This document shows positions 52,812 through 62,134 of a DNA stretch of 64,000 nt, piece by piece. Made by a program: the position numbers and the translations under genes. Position 1 is the stretch's first letter. The number at the start of each line of letters is the position of its first letter. The notes under the pieces were generated by a model. It ran no database searches. It was not told the DNA's origin and saw nothing but the letters and a program-made list of their open reading frames with translations. Origin of the DNA: Flavobacteriaceae bacterium UBA5534. Lineage in GTDB: Bacteria > Bacteroidota > Bacteroidia > Flavobacteriales > Flavobacteriaceae. Location: positions 109,676 to 173,675 of the forward strand of contig DINS01000035.1 of the NCBI GenBank assembly GCA_002426015.1, given 5' to 3'.

Positions 52812-53684
52812 ATGAGCGTTTTAGTCAACAAGAATTCAAAAATAATAGTTCAAGGATTTACAGGTAGTGAAGGTACTTTTCACGCGACCCAAATGATCGA
52901 GTATGGAACCAATGTTGTTGGTGGAGTAACACCAGGCAAAGGAGGGCAATCCCATTTAGACAGACCCGTTTTTAACACTGTACAAGATGCTGTGGAGAAA
53001 GCTGGAGCTGATACTTCGATATTATTTGTGCCACCTGCCTTTGCAGCTGATGCCATTATGGAAGCTGCAGATGCTGGTATCAAAGTGATAATCTGTATTA
53101 CCGAAGGAATTCCTGTTGCTGATATGATTAAAGCTGCAGATTACATAAAAGACAAAGAGTGTCGATTGATTGGCCCTAACTGCCCTGGAGTAATTACACC
53201 TGGTGAAGCCAAGGTTGGTATTATGCCAGGTTTTGTATTCAAAAAAGGGAAAGTTGGTATCGTTTCAAAATCCGGTACTTTAACTTACGAAGCTGCTGAC
53301 CAAGTTGTAAAACAAGGATTAGGAATTACTACAGCTATTGGAATTGGTGGAGATCCAATTATCGGAACAACTACTAAACAAGCTGTCGAATTGTTGATTA
53401 ATGACCCAGAAACTGAATGTGTGGTAATGATTGGTGAAATTGGAGGTCAATTGGAGGCAGATGCTGCTAACTGGTATAAAGCCAGCGGAAGCAAAAAACC
53501 AATTGTAGGTTTTATAGCTGGTGAAACTGCGCCTGCTGGCCGTACTATGGGACATGCTGGTGCTATTGTTGGTGGAAGCGATGACACTGCGCAGGCTAAA
53601 AAGAAAATCATGAGAGCTTGTGGAATTCATGTTGTTGATTCTCCTGCTGAAATCGGAAAGAAAGTAAAAGAAGTGTTGGGATAA
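52812..53684 (+). CDS. sucD: succinate-CoA ligase (ADP-forming), alpha subunit
   Basis: The 290-residue subunit binds CoA through its N-terminal Rossmann domain ([30 protein letters not shown]) and is phosphorylated on the catalytic His in [12 protein letters not shown] (about residue 247). With the beta subunit SucC it makes ATP from succinyl-CoA in the TCA cycle. No sucC is adjacent, as common in Bacteroidota. It ends in a strong terminator. Confidence 0.96.
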   Translation: MSVLVNKNSKIIVQGFTGSEGTFHATQMIEYGTNVVGGVTPGKGGQSHLDRPVFNTVQDAVEKAGADTSILFVPPAFAADAIMEAADAGIKVIICITEGIPVADMIKAADYIKDKECRLIGPNCPGVITPGEAKVGIMPGFVFKKGKVGIVSKSGTLTYEAADQVVKQGLGITTAIGIGGDPIIGTTTKQAVELLINDPETECVVMIGEIGGQLEADAANWYKASGSKKPIVGFIAGETAPAGRTMGHAGAIVGGSDDTAQAKKKIMRACGIHVVDSPAEIGKKVKEVLG

Positions 53685-53705
53685 AAACCTTATTCAATTC
53701 ATATT

Positions 53706-53742
53706 AAAACCTCATAAATTCATCATAATTTTATGAGGTTTT
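53706..53742 (+). terminator. intrinsic terminator after sucD
   Basis: A perfect 12-bp stem, AAAACCTCATAA / TTATGAGGTTTT, encloses a 13-base loop and runs into more T residues. It begins 22 bases after the sucD stop. Confidence 0.88.
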
Positions 53743-53745
53743 TTA

Positions 53746-53774
53746 TTTGGTATAATTTGTAATCCCTATATTTG
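53746..53774 (+). promoter_or_regulatory. promoter of fabG (TTTG-N17-TATATTTG)
   Basis: TTTG at 53746-53749 is followed after 17 bases by TATATTTG at 53767-53774, an exact match for the Bacteroidota promoter consensus. It lies 26 bases before the ATG and starts just after the sucD terminator. Confidence 0.65.
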
Positions 53775-53800
53775 AATATCAACTAATCTAATTTAAACAC

Positions 53801-54547
53801 ATGAAATTATTAGAAGGAAAAACGGCCATTATCACAGGCGCTTCAAGAGGAATTGGTAAAGGAATTGCCGAAGTCTTTGCACAACATGGTGCAAATGTGG
53901 CTTTTACATACAGTTCTTCTGTAGAATCTGCCAATGCACTTGAAAAAGAATTAAACGATTTAGGCGTAAAAGCAAAAGGCTACCAAAGTAATGCAGCTGA
54001 TTTTAATGAAGCACAACAATTAGCAGATGCCGTTGCTGAAGAGTTTGGAAGCATCGATATTTTGGTAAACAATGCAGGTATCACTAAAGATAATTTATTG
54101 ATGCGTATTACTGAAGAAGATTTTGATAAAGTCATCGAAGTCAATTTAAAGTCGGTATTCAACATGACCAAAGCAGTGCAGCGTACCATGTTAAAACAGC
54201 GCAAAGGATCCATCATCAATATGAGTTCGGTCGTTGGTGTTAAAGGAAATGCAGGGCAAACCAATTATGCTGCGTCTAAAGCTGGTATCATTGGATTTTC
54301 AAAGTCGGTTGCATTGGAATTAGGCTCTCGAAACATTAGAAGCAACGTGATTGCTCCGGGGTTTATAGAAACCGAAATGACAGCCAAATTAGATGAAAAC
54401 ACTGTAAAAGGTTGGAGAGATGCCATTCCATTAAAACGAGGTGGAACTCCTGAAGATATTGCAAATGTTTGTGTTTTCTTGGCTAGCGACATGAGTGCTT
54501 ATGTCACAGGCCAAACAATAAATGTTGACGGTGGAATGCTGACATAG
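53801..54547 (+). CDS. fabG: 3-oxoacyl-ACP reductase
   Basis: The 248-residue SDR enzyme reduces 3-oxoacyl-ACP with NADPH in fatty acid elongation. It shows TGASRGIGKGIAE (cofactor binding), the NNAG motif (LVNNAGIT), the catalytic Ser in INMSSVVG and YAASK (TNYAASKAG), and VNVDGG-like TINVDGGM at the end. Own promoter and terminator elements flank it. Confidence 0.94.
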   Translation: MKLLEGKTAIITGASRGIGKGIAEVFAQHGANVAFTYSSSVESANALEKELNDLGVKAKGYQSNAADFNEAQQLADAVAEEFGSIDILVNNAGITKDNLLMRITEEDFDKVIEVNLKSVFNMTKAVQRTMLKQRKGSIINMSSVVGVKGNAGQTNYAASKAGIIGFSKSVALELGSRNIRSNVIAPGFIETEMTAKLDENTVKGWRDAIPLKRGGTPEDIANVCVFLASDMSAYVTGQTINVDGGMLT

Positions 54548-54651
54548 TAGGCAGTATGCAGTCTTGAGTTCACAGTCTGCGATAATTTTAAAAAAACATT
54601 CGTGTATTCGTGGAAAAAAACCTTAACATATTTAAATCGTAAATCCTCTTA
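54548..54651. other. intergenic spacer with repeat-like sequence
   Basis: The spacer contains GCAGTATGCAGTCTTGAGTT and CATTCGTGTATTCGTGG, which look like short intergenic repeat fragments known from flavobacterial genomes. I see no clear terminator or exact -7 box. Confidence 0.3.
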
Positions 54652-56685
54652 ATGAATACAGAAACAATTCTATTTATCATATTAGCTGGAATCATAGCGC
54701 TATCATTAGCGCTTTTTCAGTATGTCTATAAATCAAAAAAGCGAACCAAGGTAAATATGCTTTTAACTTTTTTGAGATTTGTGACCATTTTTTCTGTATT
54801 GCTGTTATTGATTAATCCAAAGTTTGACAAAATTACCTATTTCAACGAAAAACCTAATTTGGTTATCGCTGTGGACAATTCAGAATCTGTAGCATATTTA
54901 AAACAAAATTCTAGAGTAAAGCAACTAATAGCTGAATTAGAATCCAACAAACCCTTAAATGAGCGTTTCAATTTGGAATATTATACGTTTGGTAAAGTTG
55001 TAAAAGCATCAGATTCGTTATCATTTGATGAGAAACAATCCAATCCTGCGTTATTGTTTGATAAATTATCACAAGTATATGGTAGCTCTACGGCACCTAC
55101 GGTATTGATTACGGACGGAAACCAAACTTATGGAAACGATTATGAATATGCAACCAATCGTTTTAAACAGCCTATTTTTCCAGTGATCCTTGGAGATACA
55201 ATCCAGTATATCGATATCAAAATTCAACAATTGAACGTCAACAAGTATGCCTATCTCAAAAACCAGTTCCCAGTAGAGCTGATTGCAGTTTATACAGGTG
55301 ATTCAAACGTTACGACACAATTAATAATCACATCAGGTTCTTCAACTGTTTTTTCGCAAAACATCAGTTTTAGCAAAAACAATTCATCACAGATCGTCAA
55401 TATCACTTTACCTGCAAATAGAGTAGGTGTTAGTAGTTACCGAGCTGAAATTATCCCTATTGAGAATGAAAAAAACACAGTCAACAATATCAAGAATTTT
55501 GCTGTAGAAGTGATTGACCAAAAAACAAGTGTTGCTATCGTTTCTGATATCATCCATCCAGATTTGGGTGCTTTAAAGAAATCTATAGAAAGTAATGAGC
55601 AACGTCAGGCAACGATTTTAAAACCGAATGATTATATAAGTCAATCAAATGATTTTCAATTAGTTATACTATACCAGCCGAATAATAACTTTAGATTGGT
55701 TTTTGATGAAATTGATAAGCTAAAGCTTAATACATTCACCATTGTTGGTTCACAAACCAATTGGTCAGCCTTAAATGGATTTCAGTCACATTATACACAA
55801 TCCATTACAAATCAAACCGAAGAATTTCAACCTACATTAAATCCAAACTATTCAACATTCATTATTGATAATTTAAATTTCAGTGAATTTCCACCTTTGA
55901 AATCTGAATTTGGAGAAACCAAATTTTCCGTACCAACTGAAATCATTTTATATAAAACGATTAATGGGACACAGTTAAAAGAAGCATTATTGTCAACTTT
56001 TGAAACTAATGGCAGAAGAGAAGGCATTTTGATAGGCGAAGGTATTTGGCGTTGGCGATCTCAAAGTTATCTCGATAACCAATCGTTTACCAATTTTGAT
56101 GATTTTATGGGAAAATTGGTTCAATATTTAAGTTCCAACCAACAAAAAACCCGACTGAATGTTACCTATGAATCATTTTACAATGGTAATGACGATGTCA
56201 AAATCAGCGCACAATATTTCAATAAAAATTATGAGTTTGATGCCACTGCAACGTTGAATATCACGTTAAAAAACAAAGGCACGGAAGCGACAAGAACCTT
56301 TCCCTTCATCTTGAAAAACACTAACTATGAGGTTGATTTAAGCGGTTTGCCAGCTGGAGATTATTCCTTCACTGTTTCGGTAGCTAACGAAAATATTTCT
56401 AAATCAGGTGAAATCAAAATCCTCGATTATAATGTAGAGCAACAATTTCTTAATGCCAATGTAACAAAACTCCAAACATTGGCTACAAATAGTCAAGGAA
56501 CTTCTTATTTTATTGGAGACACCAAAACATTAGTTGATAGCTTGATGAATGACAATCGCTTTGTCACCATTCAAAAAAGCAGCAAAAATGTCGTACCTTT
56601 GATTGATTGGAAATTTCTACTCGCAATTATCGCATTGAGCCTCTCTGCTGAATGGTTCATTAGAAAATACAACGGATTAATTTAA
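54652..56685 (+). CDS. VWA-domain-like integral membrane protein
   Basis: The 677-residue protein has two N-terminal membrane helices (FIILAGIIALSLALFQYVY; LLTFLRFVTIFSVLLLLI) and one at the C-terminus (WKFLLAIIALSLSAEWFI). Between them is a von Willebrand A-like domain with the metal-site motif VIAVDNSESV (DxSxS) near residue 76 and VLITDGNQTYG near residue 155, followed by beta-rich domains. Such proteins may act in envelope assembly or stress. It is followed by the prohibitin-like gene 14 bases later. Function unknown. Confidence 0.8.
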   Translation: MNTETILFIILAGIIALSLALFQYVYKSKKRTKVNMLLTFLRFVTIFSVLLLLINPKFDKITYFNEKPNLVIAVDNSESVAYLKQNSRVKQLIAELESNKPLNERFNLEYYTFGKVVKASDSLSFDEKQSNPALLFDKLSQVYGSSTAPTVLITDGNQTYGNDYEYATNRFKQPIFPVILGDTIQYIDIKIQQLNVNKYAYLKNQFPVELIAVYTGDSNVTTQLIITSGSSTVFSQNISFSKNNSSQIVNITLPANRVGVSSYRAEIIPIENEKNTVNNIKNFAVEVIDQKTSVAIVSDIIHPDLGALKKSIESNEQRQATILKPNDYISQSNDFQLVILYQPNNNFRLVFDEIDKLKLNTFTIVGSQTNWSALNGFQSHYTQSITNQTEEFQPTLNPNYSTFIIDNLNFSEFPPLKSEFGETKFSVPTEIILYKTINGTQLKEALLSTFETNGRREGILIGEGIWRWRSQSYLDNQSFTNFDDFMGKLVQYLSSNQQKTRLNVTYESFYNGNDDVKISAQYFNKNYEFDATATLNITLKNKGTEATRTFPFILKNTNYEVDLSGLPAGDYSFTVSVANENISKSGEIKILDYNVEQQFLNANVTKLQTLATNSQGTSYFIGDTKTLVDSLMNDNRFVTIQKSSKNVVPLIDWKFLLAIIALSLSAEWFIRKYNGLI

Positions 56686-56699
56686 AAAAGAAAATAACT

Positions 56700-57515
56700 A
56701 TGGAAAGATTACCAAAAATTGCATTACCTGCAATTATTACTGCTATTGTACTTATTATTTTACTTGCCAAATCGGCAGTAACTATTGGCTCTGGTGAAGC
56801 TGGTGTACTTTATAAAACTTTTGATAATGGTGTCGTTATCAATGAGCCACCTTTAGGTGAAGGTTTTCACATTATTGCACCTTGGAATAAAGTAATCGTT
56901 TATGAAGTGCGTCAACAAGAATTATTTGAAAAAATGAAAGTGTTATCTTCAAACGGACTGGAAATTCAAATTGATGCGTCGGCTTGGTATGAGCCTGTAT
57001 ATAATAAATTAGGCAATTTACATCAGAATCTTGGTGAGAATTACCTGCAACGTGTCATTCAACCAGCCATTAGAAGTGCTGCACGTAGTGTGGTGGGTCG
57101 TTACACGCCAGAACAATTGTATTCAAGCAAAAGAGATGCCATACAAGATGAAATTTTTGATGAAACGAAAAAGATACTTGAGAAACAATACGTGCAATTG
57201 AATGAAGTTCTGGTAAGAGACGTTACTTTACCTAATACCATTAAGGAAGCTATTGAGCGTAAATTGAGACAAGAACAAGAATCATTGGAATATGAGTTTA
57301 GATTGGTAACAGCTGCCAAAGAAGCAGAAAAAGTGATTATCGAAGCTGAAGGTAAAGCAGAATCCAATCGAATCTTAAGTGCATCACTGACCGATAAAAT
57401 CCTTCAGGACAAAGGGATTGATGCCACAATGAAGTTGGCGGAGTCGCCGAATAGTAAGGTAATTGTGATTGGTTCTGGTAAAGATGGCTTGCCTATTATT
57501 CTTGGCAATCAATAA
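56700..57515 (+). CDS. prohibitin/SPFH (band 7) family protein
   Basis: The 271-residue protein has one N-terminal membrane helix (ALPAIITAIVLIILLAKSAV) and an SPFH domain (about 28-205; GSGEAGVLYKTFDNGVVINE; IAPWNKVIVYEVRQQELFEK; GRYTPEQLYSSKRDAI). A coiled-coil-rich end follows (LRQEQESLEYEFRLVTAAKE). Prohibitins form large ring-like membrane assemblies that scaffold proteases or membrane microdomains. Its role here is not known; adjacent genes suggest envelope function. Confidence 0.9.
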   Translation: MERLPKIALPAIITAIVLIILLAKSAVTIGSGEAGVLYKTFDNGVVINEPPLGEGFHIIAPWNKVIVYEVRQQELFEKMKVLSSNGLEIQIDASAWYEPVYNKLGNLHQNLGENYLQRVIQPAIRSAARSVVGRYTPEQLYSSKRDAIQDEIFDETKKILEKQYVQLNEVLVRDVTLPNTIKEAIERKLRQEQESLEYEFRLVTAAKEAEKVIIEAEGKAESNRILSASLTDKILQDKGIDATMKLAESPNSKVIVIGSGKDGLPIILGNQ

Positions 57516-57593
57516 AGTTAACATAAATTTAATTGGTAAGGATTAGGAATTGTAAATTATAATTAGCAATCTTTGTAAACAACAAAACAGAAC
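57516..57593. other. 5' region of the his operon
   Basis: This short spacer holds the presumed his promoter. AATCTTTG at 57568-57575 matches TAnnTTTG except for the first base. It lies 18 bases before the leader ATG at 57594. The TTG partner is at 57550-57552, with a spacing of 15 bases, which is shorter than the usual 17-23. Confidence 0.35.
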
Positions 57594-57650
57594 ATGAATT
57601 TTATTCAATTACATCATCACCATCATCATATTTGCACTCAAGCGAACTGA
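57594..57650 (+). CDS. histidine operon leader peptide (six consecutive His codons)
   Basis: An 18-residue ORF reads MNFIQLHHHHHHICTQAN and stops at 57648-57650. The six His codons lie at 57612-57629. The gene is 125 bases upstream of hisG, followed by a terminator and an alternative pairing partner, which is the classic arrangement of a translated attenuator leader. The His-rich run is native, not a tag. Confidence 0.9.
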   Translation: MNFIQLHHHHHHICTQAN

Positions 57651-57710
57651 AGATGTATTGAATAAAACCAAGATATTTTAAAACCGTTTGAGTAAATCAA
57701 GCGGTTTTTT
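57599..57710 (+). promoter_or_regulatory. his operon attenuator (antiterminator and terminator)
   Basis: Three pairings can be drawn. First, TTTTATTCAAT (57599-57609) pairs perfectly with ATTGAATAAAA (57657-57667), flanking the His codons. Second, ACTCAAGCG (57636-57644) in the last leader codons pairs with CGTTTGAGT (57685-57693), 9 pairs with one G-U, and this would block the terminator. Third, the terminator AAAACCGTTTGA / TCAAGCGGTTTT (57680-57708) has a T run. A ribosome stalled at His codons leaves 57636-57644 free, giving antitermination; a ribosome at the stop covers it. Confidence 0.8.
57680..57710 (+). terminator. attenuator terminator upstream of hisG
   Basis: The stem AAAACCGTTTGA / TCAAGCGGTTTT has 12 pairs including one G-U, a 5-base loop (GTAAA) and a run of T at the end (57705-57710). 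It lies 65 bases before the hisG start, and its 5' arm competes with the antiterminator pairing. Confidence 0.85.
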
Positions 57711-57711
57711 C

Positions 57712-57731
57712 ATTTCTGCAAACGCAGGAAT
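57712..57731. repeat. palindromic repeat, copy 1 (ATTTCTGC-N4-GCAGGAAT)
   Basis: The 20-base element ATTTCTGCAAACGCAGGAAT can fold as an imperfect hairpin and matches the element at 58637-58656. The two copies frame hisG. Similar sequences are scattered in flavobacterial genomes, from memory. Confidence 0.5.
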
Positions 57732-57775
57732 CTCTTTCCAGAAAGATTTACTCAAGTCAAAACACAAAAGGAAAT

Positions 57776-58633
57776 ATGAGTAAATTAAAAATTGCAGTAC
57801 AGAAATCGGGGCGTTTGCACGACGATTCCATGAAAATCCTCAATGATGTTGGAATCTCAATTGACAACGGTAAAGACCAACTTAAAGCTTCGGCCAGAAA
57901 CTTTCCATTGGAAATATTCTATCTCCGAAATGGCGATATTCCCCAATATTTAAAAGATGGAGTAGTCGATGCAGCCATCATTGGCGAAAACATTCTCGTC
58001 GAAAAAGGAAACGGGATTTCCATAATTGAAAAATTGGGGTTTTCAACGTGTAAAGTGTCTGTTGCTGTTCCAAAATCTGTAAAGTATAAAGGAATGCAGG
58101 ATTTACAAGGGAAGCGAATAGCAACATCTTACCCAAACACAGTCAGTCAATTCCTTCAAGACAATAACATCGAAGCCAATATTCACATTATTAACGGCTC
58201 GGTTGAAATAGCTCCAAACATTGGGCTTGCAGATGCCATTGTGGATATTGTTTCGAGTGGAAGTACATTGTTTAAAAATGGATTGAAAGAAGTAGAAGTC
58301 CTACTAAAGTCAGAAGCTGTTTTAGCCGTTTCAAACGAAATTTCAAATGAAAACAAGTTGGTATTAAACAAACTACAATTTCGATTACAATCCGTTTTAA
58401 AAGGTCGTCAAAGCAAATACATACTGCTCAATGCACCGAACGATAAATTAGAAAAAATAATTAACATTCTTCCAGGAATGAACAGTCCAACGATTTTGCC
58501 TCTTGCTAAAGAAGGTTGGAGTTCACTGCATTCTGTCATCAACAAAAATGAATTCTGGGAAGTCATTGATGAGTTAAAAATCCATGGCGCCGAAGGAATT
58601 TTGGTATGCCCAATTGAAAATATGGTCGTTTGA
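57776..58633 (+). CDS. hisG: ATP phosphoribosyltransferase
   Basis: The first enzyme of histidine synthesis joins ATP and PRPP. The 285-residue protein is the long form. It has KLKIAVQKSGRLHDDSMKIL at the N-terminus and GKRIATSYPNTVSQFLQDNN. The PRPP-binding motif is LADAIVDIVSSGSTLFKNGL, and a C-terminal regulatory domain (EGWSSLHSVINKNEFWEVID) binds histidine for feedback inhibition. It starts after the attenuator and is the first gene of the operon. Confidence 0.96.
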   Translation: MSKLKIAVQKSGRLHDDSMKILNDVGISIDNGKDQLKASARNFPLEIFYLRNGDIPQYLKDGVVDAAIIGENILVEKGNGISIIEKLGFSTCKVSVAVPKSVKYKGMQDLQGKRIATSYPNTVSQFLQDNNIEANIHIINGSVEIAPNIGLADAIVDIVSSGSTLFKNGLKEVEVLLKSEAVLAVSNEISNENKLVLNKLQFRLQSVLKGRQSKYILLNAPNDKLEKIINILPGMNSPTILPLAKEGWSSLHSVINKNEFWEVIDELKIHGAEGILVCPIENMVV

Positions 58634-58636
58634 CAA

Positions 58637-58656
58637 ATTCCTGCGCAGGCAGGAAT
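58637..58656. repeat. palindromic repeat, copy 2 (ATTCCTGC-N4-GCAGGAAT)
   Basis: The 20-base element ATTCCTGCGCAGGCAGGAAT forms a hairpin with 8-base arms in the hisG-hisD spacer. It is almost the same as the element at 57712-57731. Confidence 0.55.
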
Positions 58657-58687
58657 ACCATGAATAAAAACTAAAAACATCAAACTA

Positions 58688-59971
58688 ATGCAAATCATAA
58701 AAAACCCGAATAAAGAATCTTGGTCCGAAATCCTAAAACGACCAACCCAAACCGTGGAAAACATTGAAATCACAGTCAATCAAATTTTCGAGGACGTTAA
58801 GCGCAATGGCGATAAAGCGATAGAGAAGTATACCGCGTTATTCGATGGCGTTGATAAAAAATTGGAATTGGTTTCGGTAGAAGAAATCCAATCAGCAGCA
58901 AATCTCGTTTCTGAAGAACTAAAAGTAGCCATAAAAATAGCCAAAACTAATATTGAAACGTTTCACAAGGCACAACAAACAAATAAGGTAGAAGTGGAAA
59001 CAATGCCAGGCGTGAAGTGTTGGCAAAAAAAACGTCCAATTGAGAAAATTGGCTTATATATCCCTGGAGGCACTGCGCCATTGTTTTCAACTGTCTTGAT
59101 GCTTACAGTTCCAGCACAGATTGCAGGCTGCAAAGAAATCATTCTGTGTTCACCACCAAATAAAGAAAATAAGATTGCCAACGAAATATTATATGCAGCA
59201 CAATTATGTGGCGTTACAAAGATATATAAAGTAGGAGGCATACAAGCCATCGCAGCTTTGACCTTTGGAACGGGAACCATTCCGCAAGTTTATAAAATTT
59301 TCGGTCCAGGCAATCAATTTGTGACTGTAGCAAAACAATTAGCAACTAAATACGGTGTTGCCATTGATATGCCAGCAGGACCGAGTGAATTGTTGGTATT
59401 TGCTGATGATTCGGCCAATGCTTCCTATGTGGCTTCCGATTTGTTGAGTCAAGCAGAACATGGAACGGACAGTCAAGTGATCTTGGTCACAACGTCACAA
59501 TCAATGTTATCAGAAGTTAAAACAGAGGTTGAAAAACAACTGAACGATTTGCCTAGAAAAGACATTGCCCAAAAAGCCATCAATAATTCAAAATTAATCA
59601 TTGTGGATTCAGACGAAACAGCATTACAATTGATCAATGAGTATGCACCAGAACATTTCATTATCTGTTCTAAAAATGAGGATTTCTTCGTAAAGGGAAT
59701 TGTAAATGCTGGTTCTGTGTTTATTGGAAATTACACACCAGAAAGCGCAGGTGATTATGCATCAGGAACTAATCATACGTTACCAACCAATGGTTTTAGC
59801 AGAGCGTATTCTGGAGTGAATTTAGATAGTTTTCTAAAAAACATTACGTTTCAAAAAATTACAAAAGAAGGTTTAATGAACATTGGAAACTCGATAGAAT
59901 TGATGGCAGAAGCAGAAGGCTTACAGGCACACAAAAACGCAGTATCAATCAGATTAAAAGATATCATATAA
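58688..59971 (+). CDS. hisD: histidinol dehydrogenase
   Basis: The 427-residue enzyme makes the last two oxidations, histidinol to histidine, with zinc and NAD. Conserved segments are LYIPGGTAPLFSTVLMLTVP, VGGIQAIAALTFGTGTIPQV, DMPAGPSELLVFAD, LLSQAEHGTDSQVILV with the zinc ligands, and the catalytic-region EYAPEHFI and ASGTNHTLPTNGF. Its stop overlaps the hisC start by one base (TAATG). Confidence 0.96.
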   Translation: MQIIKNPNKESWSEILKRPTQTVENIEITVNQIFEDVKRNGDKAIEKYTALFDGVDKKLELVSVEEIQSAANLVSEELKVAIKIAKTNIETFHKAQQTNKVEVETMPGVKCWQKKRPIEKIGLYIPGGTAPLFSTVLMLTVPAQIAGCKEIILCSPPNKENKIANEILYAAQLCGVTKIYKVGGIQAIAALTFGTGTIPQVYKIFGPGNQFVTVAKQLATKYGVAIDMPAGPSELLVFADDSANASYVASDLLSQAEHGTDSQVILVTTSQSMLSEVKTEVEKQLNDLPRKDIAQKAINNSKLIIVDSDETALQLINEYAPEHFIICSKNEDFFVKGIVNAGSVFIGNYTPESAGDYASGTNHTLPTNGFSRAYSGVNLDSFLKNITFQKITKEGLMNIGNSIELMAEAEGLQAHKNAVSIRLKDII

Positions 59972-61005
59972 TGAATATTCAGAGTTTAATTAGACCAAGC
60001 ATACAAACACTTAAACCCTATTCATCAGCAAGGGATGAATTTAAAGGGCTTAAAGAAGATATGACTTTTCTCGATGCCAATGAAAATCCTTTCAACAATG
60101 GTGTCAATCGCTATCCAGACCCTCATCAAAAGGAGTTGAAACAAAAACTTTCAAGATTAAAAGGCATTCCTTCCGAAAATATACTGCTTGGAAATGGTAG
60201 TGATGAAGTTCTCGATTTGCTTGTACGAATGTTTTGCGAACCCAATAAAGACAATATCATCATTTTACCACCAACCTATGGCATGTATGAAGTTTTGGCA
60301 AATGTAAACGCAGTGGAAACTATTGCAGTGGAATTGTCTGAAACCTTTCAGCCAAAAGTGGCTCAAATTTTAAATGCTTCAACGGATGGTAGCAAGATAT
60401 TGTTTTTATGCTCACCAAATAACCCAACAGGAAACAGTTTTAATAAAGGAGAAGTAGAGGAGTTGCTCAATAAATTTAGAGGTATTGTAGTCATTGATGA
60501 AGCCTATATCGATTTTTCCGAACAGGAAAGTTGGTCAAAACGTTTGCAAGAGTTTCCAAACCTCGTCATCACCCAAACCTTGTCAAAAGCCTATGGAATG
60601 GCAGGAATTAGGCTTGGAATCTGTTATGCTTCCATAGAAATCATATCAGTATTGAACAAAATCAAACCACCTTATAACATCAATGAACTGACACAGAAAA
60701 AAGCCATTCAGCAATTAAATTTATCCAATTTAGTCACTGAACAAATTGAAACCCTTTTAAAGGAACGACAATTAATTATCGAAGAGCTCACATCATTAGA
60801 GTTTATCAAAAAAGTATATCCATCTGACGCAAACTTTATTTTAATTAAGGTCGATGATGCCAATAGGCGATATAATCAACTGATGCAGAAAGGCATTATT
60901 ATTCGCAATAGAACCAACCAGCCTTTATGCAAGAATTGTTTACGATTGACCATTGGAACCAATAAAGAAAATCAACAACTAATTTCAGTTTTAAAATCCA
61001 TATAA
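59971..61005 (+). CDS. hisC: histidinol-phosphate aminotransferase
   Basis: The 344-residue PLP enzyme converts imidazole-acetol phosphate to histidinol phosphate. It shows [61 protein letters not shown] and the PLP Lys in [14 protein letters not shown]. It overlaps hisD by one base and lies one base before hisB. Confidence 0.96.
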   Translation: MNIQSLIRPSIQTLKPYSSARDEFKGLKEDMTFLDANENPFNNGVNRYPDPHQKELKQKLSRLKGIPSENILLGNGSDEVLDLLVRMFCEPNKDNIIILPPTYGMYEVLANVNAVETIAVELSETFQPKVAQILNASTDGSKILFLCSPNNPTGNSFNKGEVEELLNKFRGIVVIDEAYIDFSEQESWSKRLQEFPNLVITQTLSKAYGMAGIRLGICYASIEIISVLNKIKPPYNINELTQKKAIQQLNLSNLVTEQIETLLKERQLIIEELTSLEFIKKVYPSDANFILIKVDDANRRYNQLMQKGIIIRNRTNQPLCKNCLRLTIGTNKENQQLISVLKSI

Positions 61006-61006
61006 T

Positions 61007-62134
61007 ATGAAACGTGTTTTATTTATAGACAGAGACGGAACCATCATCATAGAACCAAAAGACAAACAAATTGACAATTTTGAAAAGTTGATGTTTTACC
61101 CAAAAGTATTCCAGTATTTAGCAAGAATAGCTATAGAACTTGATTTTGAAATTGTAATGGTCACCAACCAAGATGGCCTTGGAACTGATAGTTTTCCAGA
61201 AACTGATTTTTGGCCAGTTCATAATTTTATCATAGAAACTTTAAAAGGTGAAGGTATTGAATTTAAGGAGCAATATATTGATAGGACATTTGAAGAAGAA
61301 AAGGCTCCAACAAGAAAGCCGAGAATAGGTTTATTGACAGGCTATTTTTCAGAGGGTTACGATTTGACAAATTCGTTTGTTATTGGTGATCGATTGACAG
61401 ATATTGAGTTGGCTAAAAACCTTGGAGCCAAAGGGATTCTTATTAACGACAACCCTGTAACAGATAAAGCTTTTTTTGATAGAGATGGTCTGGAAGGTTA
61501 TATCACATTGGAAACCAATGATTGGAAAAAGATTTATGAGTTCTTAAAAGGAGGAGACCGTAAAGGCAGCATCGTTAGAAACACAAATGAAACCAAGATA
61601 AACATTGATTTAAACCTTGATGGTATTGGAAAAAGTAATATCAATACTGGCATTGCATTTTTTGACCACATGCTCGACCAAATCGCTCGTCATGGACAAA
61701 TGGATTTGAACATCAATGTTGATGGTGATTTAGAGGTCGATGAACACCACACCATTGAAGATACAGCGATTGCCTTGGGAGAGGTATTTGCCAAAACCCT
61801 AGAAAATAAGTTAGGAATAGAACGTTATGGTTTCTGTTTGCCAATGGATGATTGTCTAGCACAAGTGGCGATTGATTTTGGAGGTCGAAATTGGTTGGTT
61901 TGGGAAGCAGATTTTAAACGTGAAATGGTTGGTAAAATGCCAACTGAAATGTTCTTTCACTTTTTTAAATCCTTTACCGATGGTGCCAAATGCAACCTGA
62001 ACATCAAGGCAGAAGGAACGAACGAACATCATAAAATTGAAGCCATATTCAAAGCGTTTGCAAAAGCCATAAAAATGGCTGTGAAACGCGATGCTGACAA
62101 AATGATTCTCCCATCAACAAAAGGAACACTCTAA
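61007..62134 (+). CDS. hisB: bifunctional histidinol-phosphatase / imidazoleglycerol-phosphate dehydratase
   Basis: The 375-residue protein carries two activities in one chain. The HAD-type phosphatase part (about 1-165) has the catalytic [12 protein letters not shown] and [15 protein letters not shown]. The dehydratase part (about 180-375) has its His/Glu metal clusters in [35 protein letters not shown] and [19 protein letters not shown]. It overlaps hisH by one base. This fusion is common in Bacteroidota. Confidence 0.96.
   Translation: MKRVLFIDRDGTIIIEPKDKQIDNFEKLMFYPKVFQYLARIAIELDFEIVMVTNQDGLGTDSFPETDFWPVHNFIIETLKGEGIEFKEQYIDRTFEEEKAPTRKPRIGLLTGYFSEGYDLTNSFVIGDRLTDIELAKNLGAKGILINDNPVTDKAFFDRDGLEGYITLETNDWKKIYEFLKGGDRKGSIVRNTNETKINIDLNLDGIGKSNINTGIAFFDHMLDQIARHGQMDLNINVDGDLEVDEHHTIEDTAIALGEVFAKTLENKLGIERYGFCLPMDDCLAQVAIDFGGRNWLVWEADFKREMVGKMPTEMFFHFFKSFTDGAKCNLNIKAEGTNEHHKIEAIFKAFAKAIKMAVKRDADKMILPSTKGTL

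Noticed and set aside
57612..57629. Run of six His codons looks like a cloning His-tag.
   Set aside because: It lies in an intergenic leader ORF upstream of hisG with matching attenuator structures, so it is a native leader peptide rather than vector sequence.
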